Assembly: GCA_963715565.1 (NCBI GenBank)
Contig: OY970256.1
Location: forward strand, 5,580,001-5,644,000
Length of the DNA stretch: 64,000 nt
Direction: 5' to 3'
From: JACVRN01 sp963715565
GTDB taxonomy: Bacteria; Acidobacteriota; Blastocatellia; Pyrinomonadales; Pyrinomonadaceae
Every line of letters begins with the position of its first letter. Position 1 is the first letter of the stretch. A program made the translations under genes and the position numbers. Below, piece by piece: positions 25,121 to 33,005 of this stretch. The notes under the pieces are model-generated. The model saw nothing but the letters and a program-made list of their open reading frames with translations. It had not been told where the DNA came from and made no database searches.

Positions 25121-26242
25121 TCACCAACCGCGTATGATTTCCCAGCAGTCCACGACGCGCCCGTGTTCGAGGACGTTGTAATGAGAGTGTTGCGCCGCCG
25201 TCAGGCATGAGTGGTTGGCGAGCACGCGGACGCGCGCGCCCGTCTTCAGGCTTTCAAACGTCTCTTCGTCCTGAACAAAGATTTCGCCGTGCTCCTGTGA
25301 AAGCGTACCGACGCGCGCGCCCGTGTCGCGGCCTTCCACGTCGAGCACCAGGCCATAGCCGAATTCGGGGTCCAACTCCACCGCGCCCCTGTCCTTCGAG
25401 AGCGCAATCGCCCCGGCGTCTATGAATACTTTGCGGCGCGCGCGGTCGCGATGCACGACGGCAGCGAGCACCGTGAGCGCGCAGTCATCAAGCGTGCAAC
25501 TGCCGAGCGCGGCTTGAAAGGCATCGAAGAAGATGTAATTGCCGGGCCGCGCCTCCGAAATATTATCAAGGTGGTCAACGTGCGTGATGGTTGGTGTCGA
25601 GCCGATGCTGATTGTCTCAACCGGAATATCGAGCGAGCGCAGGCGCTGGGCCGTCTCAATCATCACGTCACGCTCTCGCCGCGCAATCTCTACCAGCTCG
25701 GCTTTCGTGCGCGCGTGATAGGAATGGCCCGCGTGGGTCAGGATGCCCGCGAAGCGTAAATGCGAGGATTCCAGAATGCGGCGCGGAATCTCCACGGCCT
25801 CCGCGCTCTCGGGCTCTACGCCGCAGCGATGATAGCCGCAATCAATTTTCAGAAAGAGATTAAACACCACGCCTGCATTGCGCGCAGCCGTGTTGAGCTG
25901 CTCCGGCACAGACGCATCGTCTGTGATGAGCGCAAACCTTTCGCACTCTCGCCGTAGTTCTATGCTTTCCGTGAACTTGCCCGGCTCTATGGGGACGGCG
26001 TAGAGAATGTCCGTGAAGCCATGACGGGCGAAGGCACGCGCTTCGGCCAGCGTCGAGACAGTAAGAGCGGGCGCGTCGCCGTTTGTTTGCAGGCGCGCGA
26101 CCTCGACGCACTTGTGCGTCTTGACATGCGGGCGAAGGCGAGCGCCGAGCGAGCGCACGCGGCTTGCCATGCTCTCGCCGTTACGGCGCACGCGCTCGAC
26201 GTCCAGCACCAGCGAGGGAGTTTTTAATTCTGCAAGCTCCAT
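25121..26242 (-). CDS. D-threonine aldolase / D-serine dehydratase-like PLP enzyme
   Basis: A 373-residue fold-type III PLP protein of the alanine racemase-like group. The N-terminal PLP motif RPHVKTHK (about 38-44) holds the Schiff-base lysine, and ILTHAGHSYHA and SIGSTPT contact the cofactor. The C-terminal NHSCLTAAQHSHY supplies the His/Cys metal site that distinguishes DTA and DSD enzymes from racemases. It would cleave D-threonine or dehydrate D-serine. Length is normal. It lies 20 nt upstream of a nested inverted repeat at its 3' end. Confidence 0.85.
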   Translation of the reverse strand: MELAELKTPSLVLDVERVRRNGESMASRVRSLGARLRPHVKTHKCVEVARLQTNGDAPALTVSTLAEARAFARHGFTDILYAVPIEPGKFTESIELRRECERFALITDDASVPEQLNTAARNAGVVFNLFLKIDCGYHRCGVEPESAEAVEIPRRILESSHLRFAGILTHAGHSYHARTKAELVEIARRERDVMIETAQRLRSLDIPVETISIGSTPTITHVDHLDNISEARPGNYIFFDAFQAALGSCTLDDCALTVLAAVVHRDRARRKVFIDAGAIALSKDRGAVELDPEFGYGLVLDVEGRDTGARVGTLSQEHGEIFVQDEETFESLKTGARVRVLANHSCLTAAQHSHYNVLEHGRVVDCWEIIRGW

Positions 26243-26253
26243 TCGGAAAATCC

Positions 26254-26348
26254 TTTTCGATTTTGGATTAACGAGACGGATTGAAGCGGTTCAAGCTGAG
26301 TTGTCACTCCAATCGAAAATCCAAAATCTAAAATCCAAAATCGTCTCG
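26254..26348. repeat. Imperfect inverted/tandem repeat, AAAATCCAAAATC family
   Basis: A right arm with three AAAATCCAAAATCT-type units (26311-26343) faces a shorter left arm CGATTTTGGATT (26258-26269). It is more degenerate than the other elements. It lies between the glycosyltransferase gene ending at 26353 and the aldolase-like gene starting at 26242. Confidence 0.7.
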
Positions 26349-26352
26349 CCTG

Positions 26353-27456
26353 TTACGCGATGACTTTCACAAGAAAGTTGGCAACTTCGTGCGCGCCGTT
26401 TGGACGCGTCCGTCTCTCGCGCGGGGCGTTGAGCAATTCGTCCAGCGATTCCATCCACAGCCCGCGCTCGAACTCGTCTTCGGTCACGGCACGCCCGCGC
26501 ATAGAGCCTTCCACAAATCTCGCCAGCGCTTCCGATTCGCGGAAGCCTTTCCGCATCACATAACAGAAGGGGACGGCAGCTTGATAACTTTCCGCGACGG
26601 TGCTGTAGCCGATTTTACCAACCACCACATCCACGGCGCTCACCAGATCAGGATGATAAAAATCCGAGGCGTGCGGCAGAAGCACAATGTTACCGCGCCT
26701 CTCCTGTCTCTCGCTTCCGCCGGGAACGATGAAGAAAATCTCGCTCCTCTTGCCGAGCCTGTCCAGAAATCTGTGCCTGGTTTCGATGCCGCCCATCGTG
26801 ATAAGCACGGCTCGCGCGTCGTCAGGGATTGAGAGCCGTGCGCGTGTGCGGCTCACCGTCTCGCGCGGCGCGCGGCTCACGGGCGGCGAGACCAGAGCGG
26901 CGTCACTCTTCGGCACACTGGCGGGCTGTATCTGAACGTGATGGTGCGCCGCGCCGAACACATGCTTTAGATAATCCACATACGCTTGAAGACGCGAGTC
27001 ATCATTTATATATCCTTCGTAAATCCAATCCCAGGTGAAATTCTCTACGAGGACGGACGTAACACCTGCGCGCTCGGCCACGCTGAGCCCCAAGGGCGCG
27101 ATGTCGCACACGACTAGAGAGCAACCGAGCAATCTGATTTGCTGCGCGAGGGCTTCTATCAGCGCGTCGTCAAAGGGCAGAAAATCATCCAGGCGGCGCA
27201 GGGTTTCATGTAAGTCAACGACGAGCGGCGTGGTTTGCGCCATGCCTACGTCTGTATTGGTTGCGTGATAGCCGAAAGTTTTGGTGAGCGATTGCTGAAA
27301 GAACCAGCGCGGGACGCTGGTGAAAATTTCAAAGCGGAGCAACGGGTCAAGCGTCGTGGCCGCTTCCATGATGGCCGCGGCGCGCGCTGCGTGGCCGAAG
27401 CCGTGCGGCGAAACGAAATAAGCGACGCGGCGCTCGTCTATTGACTCGGTTCTCAT
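26353..27456 (-). CDS. GT-B glycosyltransferase-like protein
   Basis: A 367-residue protein with the GT-B N-terminal glycine/histidine loop SPHGFGHAARAAAI (residues 17-30) and a C-terminal nucleotide-sugar half with ITMGG and VVGKIGYSTVAES. This matches the MurG/UGT-like fold and the glycosyltransferase module found at the N-terminus of L-arabinokinases. The acceptor is unknown. It is divergent from, and its 5' region overlaps the non-coding lead of, another GT-B gene at 27549; together they suggest a glycolipid or cell-surface glycan function. Confidence 0.8.
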   Translation of the reverse strand: MRTESIDERRVAYFVSPHGFGHAARAAAIMEAATTLDPLLRFEIFTSVPRWFFQQSLTKTFGYHATNTDVGMAQTTPLVVDLHETLRRLDDFLPFDDALIEALAQQIRLLGCSLVVCDIAPLGLSVAERAGVTSVLVENFTWDWIYEGYINDDSRLQAYVDYLKHVFGAAHHHVQIQPASVPKSDAALVSPPVSRAPRETVSRTRARLSIPDDARAVLITMGGIETRHRFLDRLGKRSEIFFIVPGGSERQERRGNIVLLPHASDFYHPDLVSAVDVVVGKIGYSTVAESYQAAVPFCYVMRKGFRESEALARFVEGSMRGRAVTEDEFERGLWMESLDELLNAPRERRTRPNGAHEVANFLVKVIA

Positions 27457-27548
27457 CTATAAGCGATAACCTCGTTGGTGCTCCGGAGCCGAACGCTTCT
27501 CGCGGGGGCCGCTCGTTTGTTTATCTCTCAAGAAGGCAAATCATAAAG

Positions 27549-28712
27549 ATGTTCGACAAAGTGCTGGTGCTCTCGGCCTCTGCCGGGGCAGGCCACACGC
27601 GCGCGGCCCAGGCCGTGGAGCGCGGCTTTAATGAAATGCATGCGGCCCGCGAAGTTCGCCACGTGGATACGCTCGAATATACCAACAAACTCTTTCGCCG
27701 TCTTTACGCCAAAGCTTATCTCGACATGGTGAATAAATCGCCGGAGCTTTTGGGCTGGCTCTACGATTATCTGGACAAGCCCTGGAAGAACGAGCGCCGA
27801 CGTCTTGCGCTCGACAAGCTCAACACGCGGCCCTTCGTTAAGATGCTCCGCAAGTATCAGCCGGACATCATCGTCTGCACGCACTTTCTACCGGCGGAGA
27901 TAGTCTCATGGCTCAAGGCCAAGGAGCGCATCGCGAGCCGTCAGGCGATTGTCGTCACGGACATGGACGTACACGCCATGTGGCTCTGCCATCATTACGA
28001 GCAGTACTTTGTCCCGCTGGACGAAACGCGCGAGCACATGCTGCGCTTAGGCATCCCGTCGGAGAAGCTGACGGTCTCGGGCATCCCGATTGATCCAGTC
28101 TTCAGCGTCCAGAAGGACAAGCGCGAGATGCGCCGCAAGCACAACCTGCGCGAGGATGTCTGGACCATACTGGTCTCTGCGGGCGGCTTCGGCGTCGGCC
28201 CCATAGAGCATCTATACAAATCTCTACTTGAGCTGAAACATCCCGCACAGGCCGTGGTCATCTGCGGTCGCAACGAGGAATTAAAGACGCGTATTAACGC
28301 GCTCTGCTCGAAGCTTCCCGCGACGAGCAACGTTTCAATCAAGGCCATCGGCTACACGACCGAGATGGACGAGTACATGGCGGCGAGCGACTTGCTTCTA
28401 GGCAAGCCGGGCGGCCTGACCACCTCCGAAGCCCTCGCGCGCGGCCTCGTCATGGTCATCGTCAACCCCATCCCCGGACAGGAGGAGCGAAATTCCGACC
28501 ACCTGCTGGAAGAGGGCGCGGCCATTCGCTGCAACAATCTCCCAGTCCTCGCCTACAAGATTGACAAGCTCCTGGACGACCCCGCGCGCTTCGCGAACAT
28601 GCAAGCCGCCGCACACCGCCTCGCACGCCCACGCGCCGCGCAGGAGATTGTCTCGAAGCTGCTTTCGCTAAACGAGGGATTCACCGCCGAGACGCAGAGG
28701 ACACAGAGATAA
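27549..28712 (+). CDS. MGDG synthase/UgtP-family diacylglycerol glycosyltransferase-like protein
   Basis: A 387-residue GT-B enzyme. The N-terminal SASAGAGHTRAAQA loop and a MGDG-synthase-type N-domain (YLDMVNKSPELLGWLYDYLD) precede a C-terminal donor domain with VSAGGFGVGP and LLGKPGGLTTSEALARG. Such enzymes add galactose or glucose to diacylglycerol at the inner membrane face. M at 27549 follows AGAAGG and matches the family start; the longer frame is discarded. The last eleven residues (GFTAETQRTQR) are encoded by an inverted repeat, not by family sequence. Confidence 0.88.
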   Translation: MFDKVLVLSASAGAGHTRAAQAVERGFNEMHAAREVRHVDTLEYTNKLFRRLYAKAYLDMVNKSPELLGWLYDYLDKPWKNERRRLALDKLNTRPFVKMLRKYQPDIIVCTHFLPAEIVSWLKAKERIASRQAIVVTDMDVHAMWLCHHYEQYFVPLDETREHMLRLGIPSEKLTVSGIPIDPVFSVQKDKREMRRKHNLREDVWTILVSAGGFGVGPIEHLYKSLLELKHPAQAVVICGRNEELKTRINALCSKLPATSNVSIKAIGYTTEMDEYMAASDLLLGKPGGLTTSEALARGLVMVIVNPIPGQEERNSDHLLEEGAAIRCNNLPVLAYKIDKLLDDPARFANMQAAAHRLARPRAAQEIVSKLLSLNEGFTAETQRTQR

Positions 28713-28772
28713 CGCAGAGAGTTGATTCTATTCTCTGCGCCTGCTCTGCGCTCTCTCTAGTCTCGGCGGTGA
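28680..28772. repeat. Long inverted repeat, TTCACCGCCGAGACGCAGAG family
   Basis: Arms of about 41 nt starting TTCACCGCCGAGACGCAGAG and its complement, with internal CAGAGA/ACGCAGAG units. The left arm provides the last codons of the glycosyltransferase gene; the right arm ends 21 nt before the MFS start. A second copy lies at 56208-56301. Confidence 0.9.
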
Positions 28773-28793
28773 ACAGTAAGAGAGAAAGACTAC

Positions 28794-30056
28794 TTGAGCG
28801 ACACCACGCAACCAGGCACGCATTCCGAAACTTTGCCCGCCGCCGATTCGCTTGAAAGCGGCGCGCGTTGGCGTGCGCTCTTTCTGCTTTCGGTGGCGGA
28901 GCTGCTGGGGATGTCCTTGTGGTTCAGCGCGTCGGCGGTGACGCCTGCGCTGCGCGGCGAGTGGCAGTTGAGCGAGACGGGCGCGGGCTGGTTGACGCTC
29001 GCCGTGCAGTTGGGTTTTGTCGCGGGCACTCTACTGAGCGCGCTCTTTAATCTGCCGGATATCATAGCGACGCGGCGGCTGTTCACAGTTGCGGCCCTTC
29101 TGGGTGCGTGTGCCAACGCAGCGTTCGCGCTCTTTGCACACGGCGCAGCCTTCGGCATCAGTTTGCGTTTTCTGACGGGTCTGTGTCTGGCGGGCGTCTA
29201 CCCGCCGGGAATGAAAATCATGGCGACGTGGTTTCGTCGCGGGCGCGGGATGGCTTTGGGCGTGATGGTCGGCGCGCTCGCGCTCGGCAAGGCCGCGCCT
29301 TATCTGGTCAACGCGGTGGGGAGCGCAGATTGGCGGCGCAACGTTCTCTTCACAAGCGCGCTCGCCGCGTTGGGCGCGCTCGTCGTGCACTTTTTTATCA
29401 AGGATGGACCCTACGCTCTGCCGCGTGCGCGGTTTGATATACGACAAGCGGCGCGCGTCTTTAGCAATCGAGGCGTGCGGCTGGCGAACTTCGGCTACTT
29501 CGGCCACATGTGGGAGCTATACGCCATGTGGACGTGGGCTCCCGTGATGATTCGCGCGAGCCTTGCACAAAGCAATGCCGCGCCTGCGCTCGCGGAAGCC
29601 GCATCTTTTCTGGTGATAGGCGCGGGTGCTGTGGGCTGTGTCGCGGGCGGAGTGGCCGGAGACCGCTGGGGACGCACGCTGACGACCTCATGGGCGATGT
29701 TTATCAGCGGCGCGTGCTGTCTGGTGATTGGATTCTTCTTCGGCGCGCATCCGCTTCTGCTGCTCACGGTGGCGGCCATCTGGGGCGCGAGCGTGGTGGC
29801 CGACTCGGCGCAGTTCTCTACGTGCGTGACGGAGCTGGGCGACCCGCAATACATAGGAACGGCGCTCACGCTGCAAACCTCCATAGGATTTTTACTGACC
29901 ACTATTTCGATAGAGCTTATTCCTATACTGGTCGAGCGCGTCGGCTGGCGCTACGCGTTTGCTGTGTTGGCCTTCGGTCCACTCTTTGGCATCCTCGCCA
30001 TGCTGCGCCTGCGAAGTCTGCCCGAAGCTCTCAAGATTGCGCACGGACGCAGGTGA
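28794..30056 (+). CDS. Major facilitator superfamily transporter
   Basis: A 420-residue polytopic membrane protein with about 12 hydrophobic segments in two halves. The loop 2-3 MFS motif is degenerate, and FLVIGAGAVGCVAGGVAGDRWGR in the second half gives the characteristic D-x-x-GRR-like turn. MKIMATWFRRGRGMALG is typical of NNP/nitrate- or cyanate-type MFS members. Start TTG 28794 is chosen; no stronger start lies nearby and the ribosome-binding site is weak. Substrate unknown. Confidence 0.85.
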   Translation: MSDTTQPGTHSETLPAADSLESGARWRALFLLSVAELLGMSLWFSASAVTPALRGEWQLSETGAGWLTLAVQLGFVAGTLLSALFNLPDIIATRRLFTVAALLGACANAAFALFAHGAAFGISLRFLTGLCLAGVYPPGMKIMATWFRRGRGMALGVMVGALALGKAAPYLVNAVGSADWRRNVLFTSALAALGALVVHFFIKDGPYALPRARFDIRQAARVFSNRGVRLANFGYFGHMWELYAMWTWAPVMIRASLAQSNAAPALAEAASFLVIGAGAVGCVAGGVAGDRWGRTLTTSWAMFISGACCLVIGFFFGAHPLLLLTVAAIWGASVVADSAQFSTCVTELGDPQYIGTALTLQTSIGFLLTTISIELIPILVERVGWRYAFAVLAFGPLFGILAMLRLRSLPEALKIAHGRR

Positions 30057-30071
30057 GCTAAGATGGATTCA

Positions 30072-30193
30072 AACAGGGATGGACAGGATAAACAGGATGA
30101 AGGAAGGGAAAGAGGGGAAAGGGTGCAAAGCTTTTGCCTCTTCCCCTTTTTCCCTATTCTTTTTTTATCCTGTTCATCCTGTCCATCCCTGTT
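30072..30193. repeat. Nested inverted repeats: GGACAGGATA family enclosing a purine-rich GGGAAAGAGG family
   Basis: Outer arms (30072-30098, 30167-30193) match the GGGATGGACAGGATA family. Inside them lies a different inverted repeat whose arms are AGGGAAAGAGGGGAAAGGG and its complement (30104-30123, 30137-30153). It follows the MFS gene. Confidence 0.9.
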
Positions 30194-30336
30194 AATTCTT
30201 TCTTCGTCTTAACTGGCCCACTACTATTTCTGGTAAATCGTTGTCTTTTTCCGGTTCGATGTTAAAATTATCGCGCTTGACCAACCCGGCAACTCCTCGT
30301 AGCCCAGACTTCCATTTACAGTTAGAAGGAGAAAAT

Positions 30337-31221
30337 ATGTCCGACGATAAGATTTCGTCTCCACCGGAGATAGATGCTTCGCAGGTAGATTCGCCATTTA
30401 AGAACATCGTGAAGCAGTTTGACGTTTCCCAGCAGCCCGCGGCGAAAGCCGGTCCGACGGGTACAAACTCTGTGCAGGTTGACCCCGGCGGGCGGACCTT
30501 CCCGACCATCGCGGCGGCGCTTGCGAGCATCACCGACAATAGACTTCAGAAACAGTACCTCCTCACCCTGAGCCCCGGAACTTTCAACGAGCAGGTAACA
30601 ATGAAGCCGTATGTTTACTTGCAGGGCGCGGGCATTGACCAGACCACCGTGACCTTTCCGGCGACCGCGGATTTCTATGCTCGCGGGACAATCATAGGGT
30701 GCAGCAATTCCGGCATCGGCAACATGACGGTTAGTTCTTTGGGAGGCAGTTGGGGGTCTTGGACCACGGCGCTCAACATCATGGGCTCGTCGCCCTTTTA
30801 CGCCGACAACGTTGCTTTAATCTCCGACGATCAAGGCAACGCGGGCATCAATAGCGAAACGGTCTCCGTCAACTGGAGCGCCGCGCCGCAGCCGGCGTCG
30901 CAGGTCTACATCTCTTATTCGCTGGTCCTGTCGAACATGCAGAGCAACCAGTCTGTGGCGGTGGCGATGATTGTCAACGGGCTCGGCAACACGCAGTTGA
31001 TAGAGAGCAAGGTAGTGGCAAGGGGCGGCTCGCAGTCGTTCGGAGCCCAGTCAAACGGCGGCGGCAACGTCACCCTGTTCAACTGTTACGCCGAAGGCGG
31101 AACTTTCTGTTTGAACATCCCCGACAACAGCAGCACACTGATCGCCACTAACTGCCAGACCAAAGGGCCGATCGGGCAGGGCGTGCAAATCTTCAATAAT
31201 CCGATCACAGGCGGAAACTAA
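30337..31221 (+). CDS. Right-handed beta-helix (pectinesterase-like) protein
   Basis: A 294-residue protein. After a polar N-terminus of about 55 residues, VQVDPGGRTFPTIAAALASI and YLLTLSPGTFNEQVTMKPYV match the entry strands of pectinesterase/pectin lyase-fold proteins. Ladder-like repeats follow (TVTFPATADFYARGT, SKVVARGGSQSFGAQSN). The catalytic Asp/Arg pattern of true pectin methylesterases is not evident, so it is probably a non-catalytic or divergent beta-helix. No signal peptide is visible. ATG 30337 has a strong AAGGAG, so the longer frame is rejected. Confidence 0.8.
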   Translation: MSDDKISSPPEIDASQVDSPFKNIVKQFDVSQQPAAKAGPTGTNSVQVDPGGRTFPTIAAALASITDNRLQKQYLLTLSPGTFNEQVTMKPYVYLQGAGIDQTTVTFPATADFYARGTIIGCSNSGIGNMTVSSLGGSWGSWTTALNIMGSSPFYADNVALISDDQGNAGINSETVSVNWSAAPQPASQVYISYSLVLSNMQSNQSVAVAMIVNGLGNTQLIESKVVARGGSQSFGAQSNGGGNVTLFNCYAEGGTFCLNIPDNSSTLIATNCQTKGPIGQGVQIFNNPITGGN

Positions 31222-31227
31222 GACGGC

Positions 31228-31316
31228 GAAGAAGAGACGCGGGGACGCGGCGACACGGGGAAAAGACAGATGCTTTTCTCGCCGTGTCGCCGCGTCCCCG
31301 CGTCTCCGCGTCTCTC
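31228..31316. repeat. Long inverted repeat, GAGACGCGGGGACGCGGCGACACGG family
   Basis: GC-rich arms of about 36-40 nt built from GACGCGG units, with a short loop around GACAGATG. It lies between the convergent beta-helix gene and the hypothetical gene ending at 31324. A one-armed relative is found inside the cytochrome b-c gene near 47400-47460. Confidence 0.9.
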
Positions 31317-31323
31317 TCTGTCT

Positions 31324-31938
31324 CTAGCTCGTTGGCGCGGGTGGCTGTGCCGGTGTTTGTGTAGAGGATGGCGCACGCTCCGTGCGGCGCGCGTTCTCCC
31401 ACGCGGCGAGCGTGGCGCGGTCGTCGCGGAACTTATTACGCACGACCGCATCCAGTTGCCGCACGATGTTGACGCCGCGCTCCACGGAATCGTCCAACCC
31501 CGTCGTGGCCGACACGCGCGCCCGCTTTCGTCGCTGCTGTTCGTCAATCGCCTGCTCAAACGCGGTGATGTGCGCGTTCAACTCGTCCAGAAAATTCACA
31601 GGCATCTCGTAACGTATAAACTGGTCCTTCAACGGCAACGCGTCCGCCGCAAAGCCGCGAGCAGCGTTTAGCAAGTCCACGTCCGCGATGCTCCCGCGCG
31701 GCATACGGAATTTATCTTCGAGGCCGGGTGTATCCAGCGACATCGCGCGAGCCGTCTCGCTGATGGGCTCCATGTCTTCGCGCAAATCCGTGCGCGCTTC
31801 GCCGCGATTGGTCGTTCCCTCGCGTGTGCCCCGCTCGCCTGAGCCTTGCGCCGCAGCATGCTGCTCTATCTCTGTAATGACCGCACCGAGGTTCGTGAAC
31901 AATTCATGCCCGCGCCGCACAGCCCGCGTGCGCCTCAT
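31324..31938 (-). CDS. Hypothetical helical protein
   Basis: A 204-residue, predominantly alpha-helical, charged protein. The core LPLKDQFIRYEMPVNFLDEL and AHITAFEQAIDEQQRRKRAR suggest a helical bundle; the C-terminus is Pro/Thr-rich (SSTQTPAQPPAPTS). No signal peptide or known domain. It is not recognised. The frame has normal codon use for this DNA and is isolated on the minus strand, with an inverted repeat just past its stop. Confidence 0.65.
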   Translation of the reverse strand: MRRTRAVRRGHELFTNLGAVITEIEQHAAAQGSGERGTREGTTNRGEARTDLREDMEPISETARAMSLDTPGLEDKFRMPRGSIADVDLLNAARGFAADALPLKDQFIRYEMPVNFLDELNAHITAFEQAIDEQQRRKRARVSATTGLDDSVERGVNIVRQLDAVVRNKFRDDRATLAAWENARRTERAPSSTQTPAQPPAPTS

Positions 31939-32177
31939 TGCTTGCGGACGTGCGACACTCCGAGAGAGCGAGCGGCCAAGCTCCCTCTCAATCTTTAGAT
32001 ATGCAAGAGCATTTTGTTATCATGCGCCTGCTCTAGTCTTTGAAAACACAGGTAACGGCTAATGCGTAGCTCACTCCCACAATAGAAAATGAGCATCGCC
32101 GTTCTGAATGAAAGGTTCATTCTTACGGCGGAAAAACTAGGGAGCGATAGCCTACGCTTATTAGGGGGAAACTCCTG

Positions 32178-32462
32178 ATGGGAAGGCGTGCGCGTCTGCG
32201 GCCAAAACGCTTGGCTGAAAAGTTATTGCAGGTTCGACAGGCGTTAGAGCTTTCTCAAACGGGAATGCTCAGAAGGCTAGGATTTGAAGAACAGATTCAT
32301 TACTCAAGAATCTCAGAATATGAACTCGGAAAGAATGAACCGCCCTACCCGGTTCTCCTCCAATACGCTCGCGCCGCGAATGTCAGCACAGATGTTTTGA
32401 TTGACGATGAGCTGGACCTGCCAAAGAAGCTACCTAAGAAAAGATTAGGAAGTAACTCCTAA
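32178..32462 (+). CDS. XRE-family helix-turn-helix protein (first of tandem pair)
   Basis: A 94-residue DNA-binding protein with one HTH_XRE domain (about 10-75): LLQVRQALELSQTGMLRRLG, IHYSRISEYELGKNEPP and VLLQYARAANVSTDVLID. The C-terminal LDLPKKLPKK tail recurs in the neighbour. AGGGGGA precedes the ATG. The stop overlaps the next start by one base (TAATG), so the two are co-translated. It lies at the left edge of a lower-GC accessory stretch. Confidence 0.85.
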   Translation: MGRRARLRPKRLAEKLLQVRQALELSQTGMLRRLGFEEQIHYSRISEYELGKNEPPYPVLLQYARAANVSTDVLIDDELDLPKKLPKKRLGSNS

Positions 32463-32746
32463 TGGGAACGAAGGCGCGTTTGAGGCAAGGGCATTTAGCT
32501 GACAAGCTTTTACAGATTCGGAATACTCTTGGCGTTTCTCAGAGTGAGATGTTAAGGCTTCTTGGTGTCGAAGACCTCATTACTTACCATCAGATTTCAA
32601 GATTTGAAGCGGGCAAGCGCGAGCCATCCTTAAGGATTATTTTGGAGTATGCGCGAGTGGCGGGCGTTTGCACTGATGTCTTGATTAACGATAATCTGAA
32701 ATTACCCGCCAAGCTACCAAGCAAACCGAAACATTCCCGCCGTTAG
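32462..32746 (+). CDS. XRE-family helix-turn-helix protein (second of tandem pair)
   Basis: A 94-residue paralogue of the preceding protein with the same layout: LLQIRNTLGVSQSEMLRLLG, HQISRFEAGKREPS, ILEYARVAGVCTDVLIND and a LKLPAKLPSK tail. The two share roughly half their residues, so the pair arose by tandem duplication and divergence. Translation is coupled through TAATG. A heterodimeric repressor or paired control of the divergent or downstream genes is possible, but no target site was found. Confidence 0.85.
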   Translation: MGTKARLRQGHLADKLLQIRNTLGVSQSEMLRLLGVEDLITYHQISRFEAGKREPSLRIILEYARVAGVCTDVLINDNLKLPAKLPSKPKHSRR

Positions 32747-32766
32747 GCTTTGCACAAAAAGTGCCG

Positions 32767-32964
32767 TCAATCTTTGAGCAGAGTTTTAAGCTTAGTGCGT
32801 AATTTTGTGAGCATTGTGTCTGGTGGCTTTTCTGGCAAGTTTAACAGTATTTCTTGGTGCACTCGCATGATGTCCAAAATATCGTCAAATCTAGACTGGT
32901 GGCTTTCGAGCACAGTTAATAGCCGATCTACGGCGTTTTCAGCCATTGCCATCCGCTTGGACAC
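32767..32964 (-). CDS. Small helical protein downstream of the TPR-Fis regulator
   Basis: A 65-residue frame predicted to be almost entirely alpha-helical and amphipathic (AVDRLLTVLESHQSRFDDIL, LTKLRTKLKTLLKD), with no known domain. It lies 41 nt downstream of the TPR-Fis gene on the same strand, so an operon is possible. The start is GTG 32964, with in-frame ATGs four and six codons later, none with a clear ribosome-binding site. The opposite-strand frame over the same DNA has less protein-like composition. Confidence 0.45.
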   Translation of the reverse strand: MSKRMAMAENAVDRLLTVLESHQSRFDDILDIMRVHQEILLNLPEKPPDTMLTKLRTKLKTLLKD

Positions 32965-33005
32965 GATATTTATGGTGATTACATACTAGACTGACCTTTG
33001 CATAG

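Noticed and set aside
32750..32989. 79-codon plus-strand frame after the XRE pair
   Set aside because: Overlaps a helical minus-strand frame that fits an operon with the TPR-Fis gene; the plus frame has no ribosome-binding site and no recognisable features.
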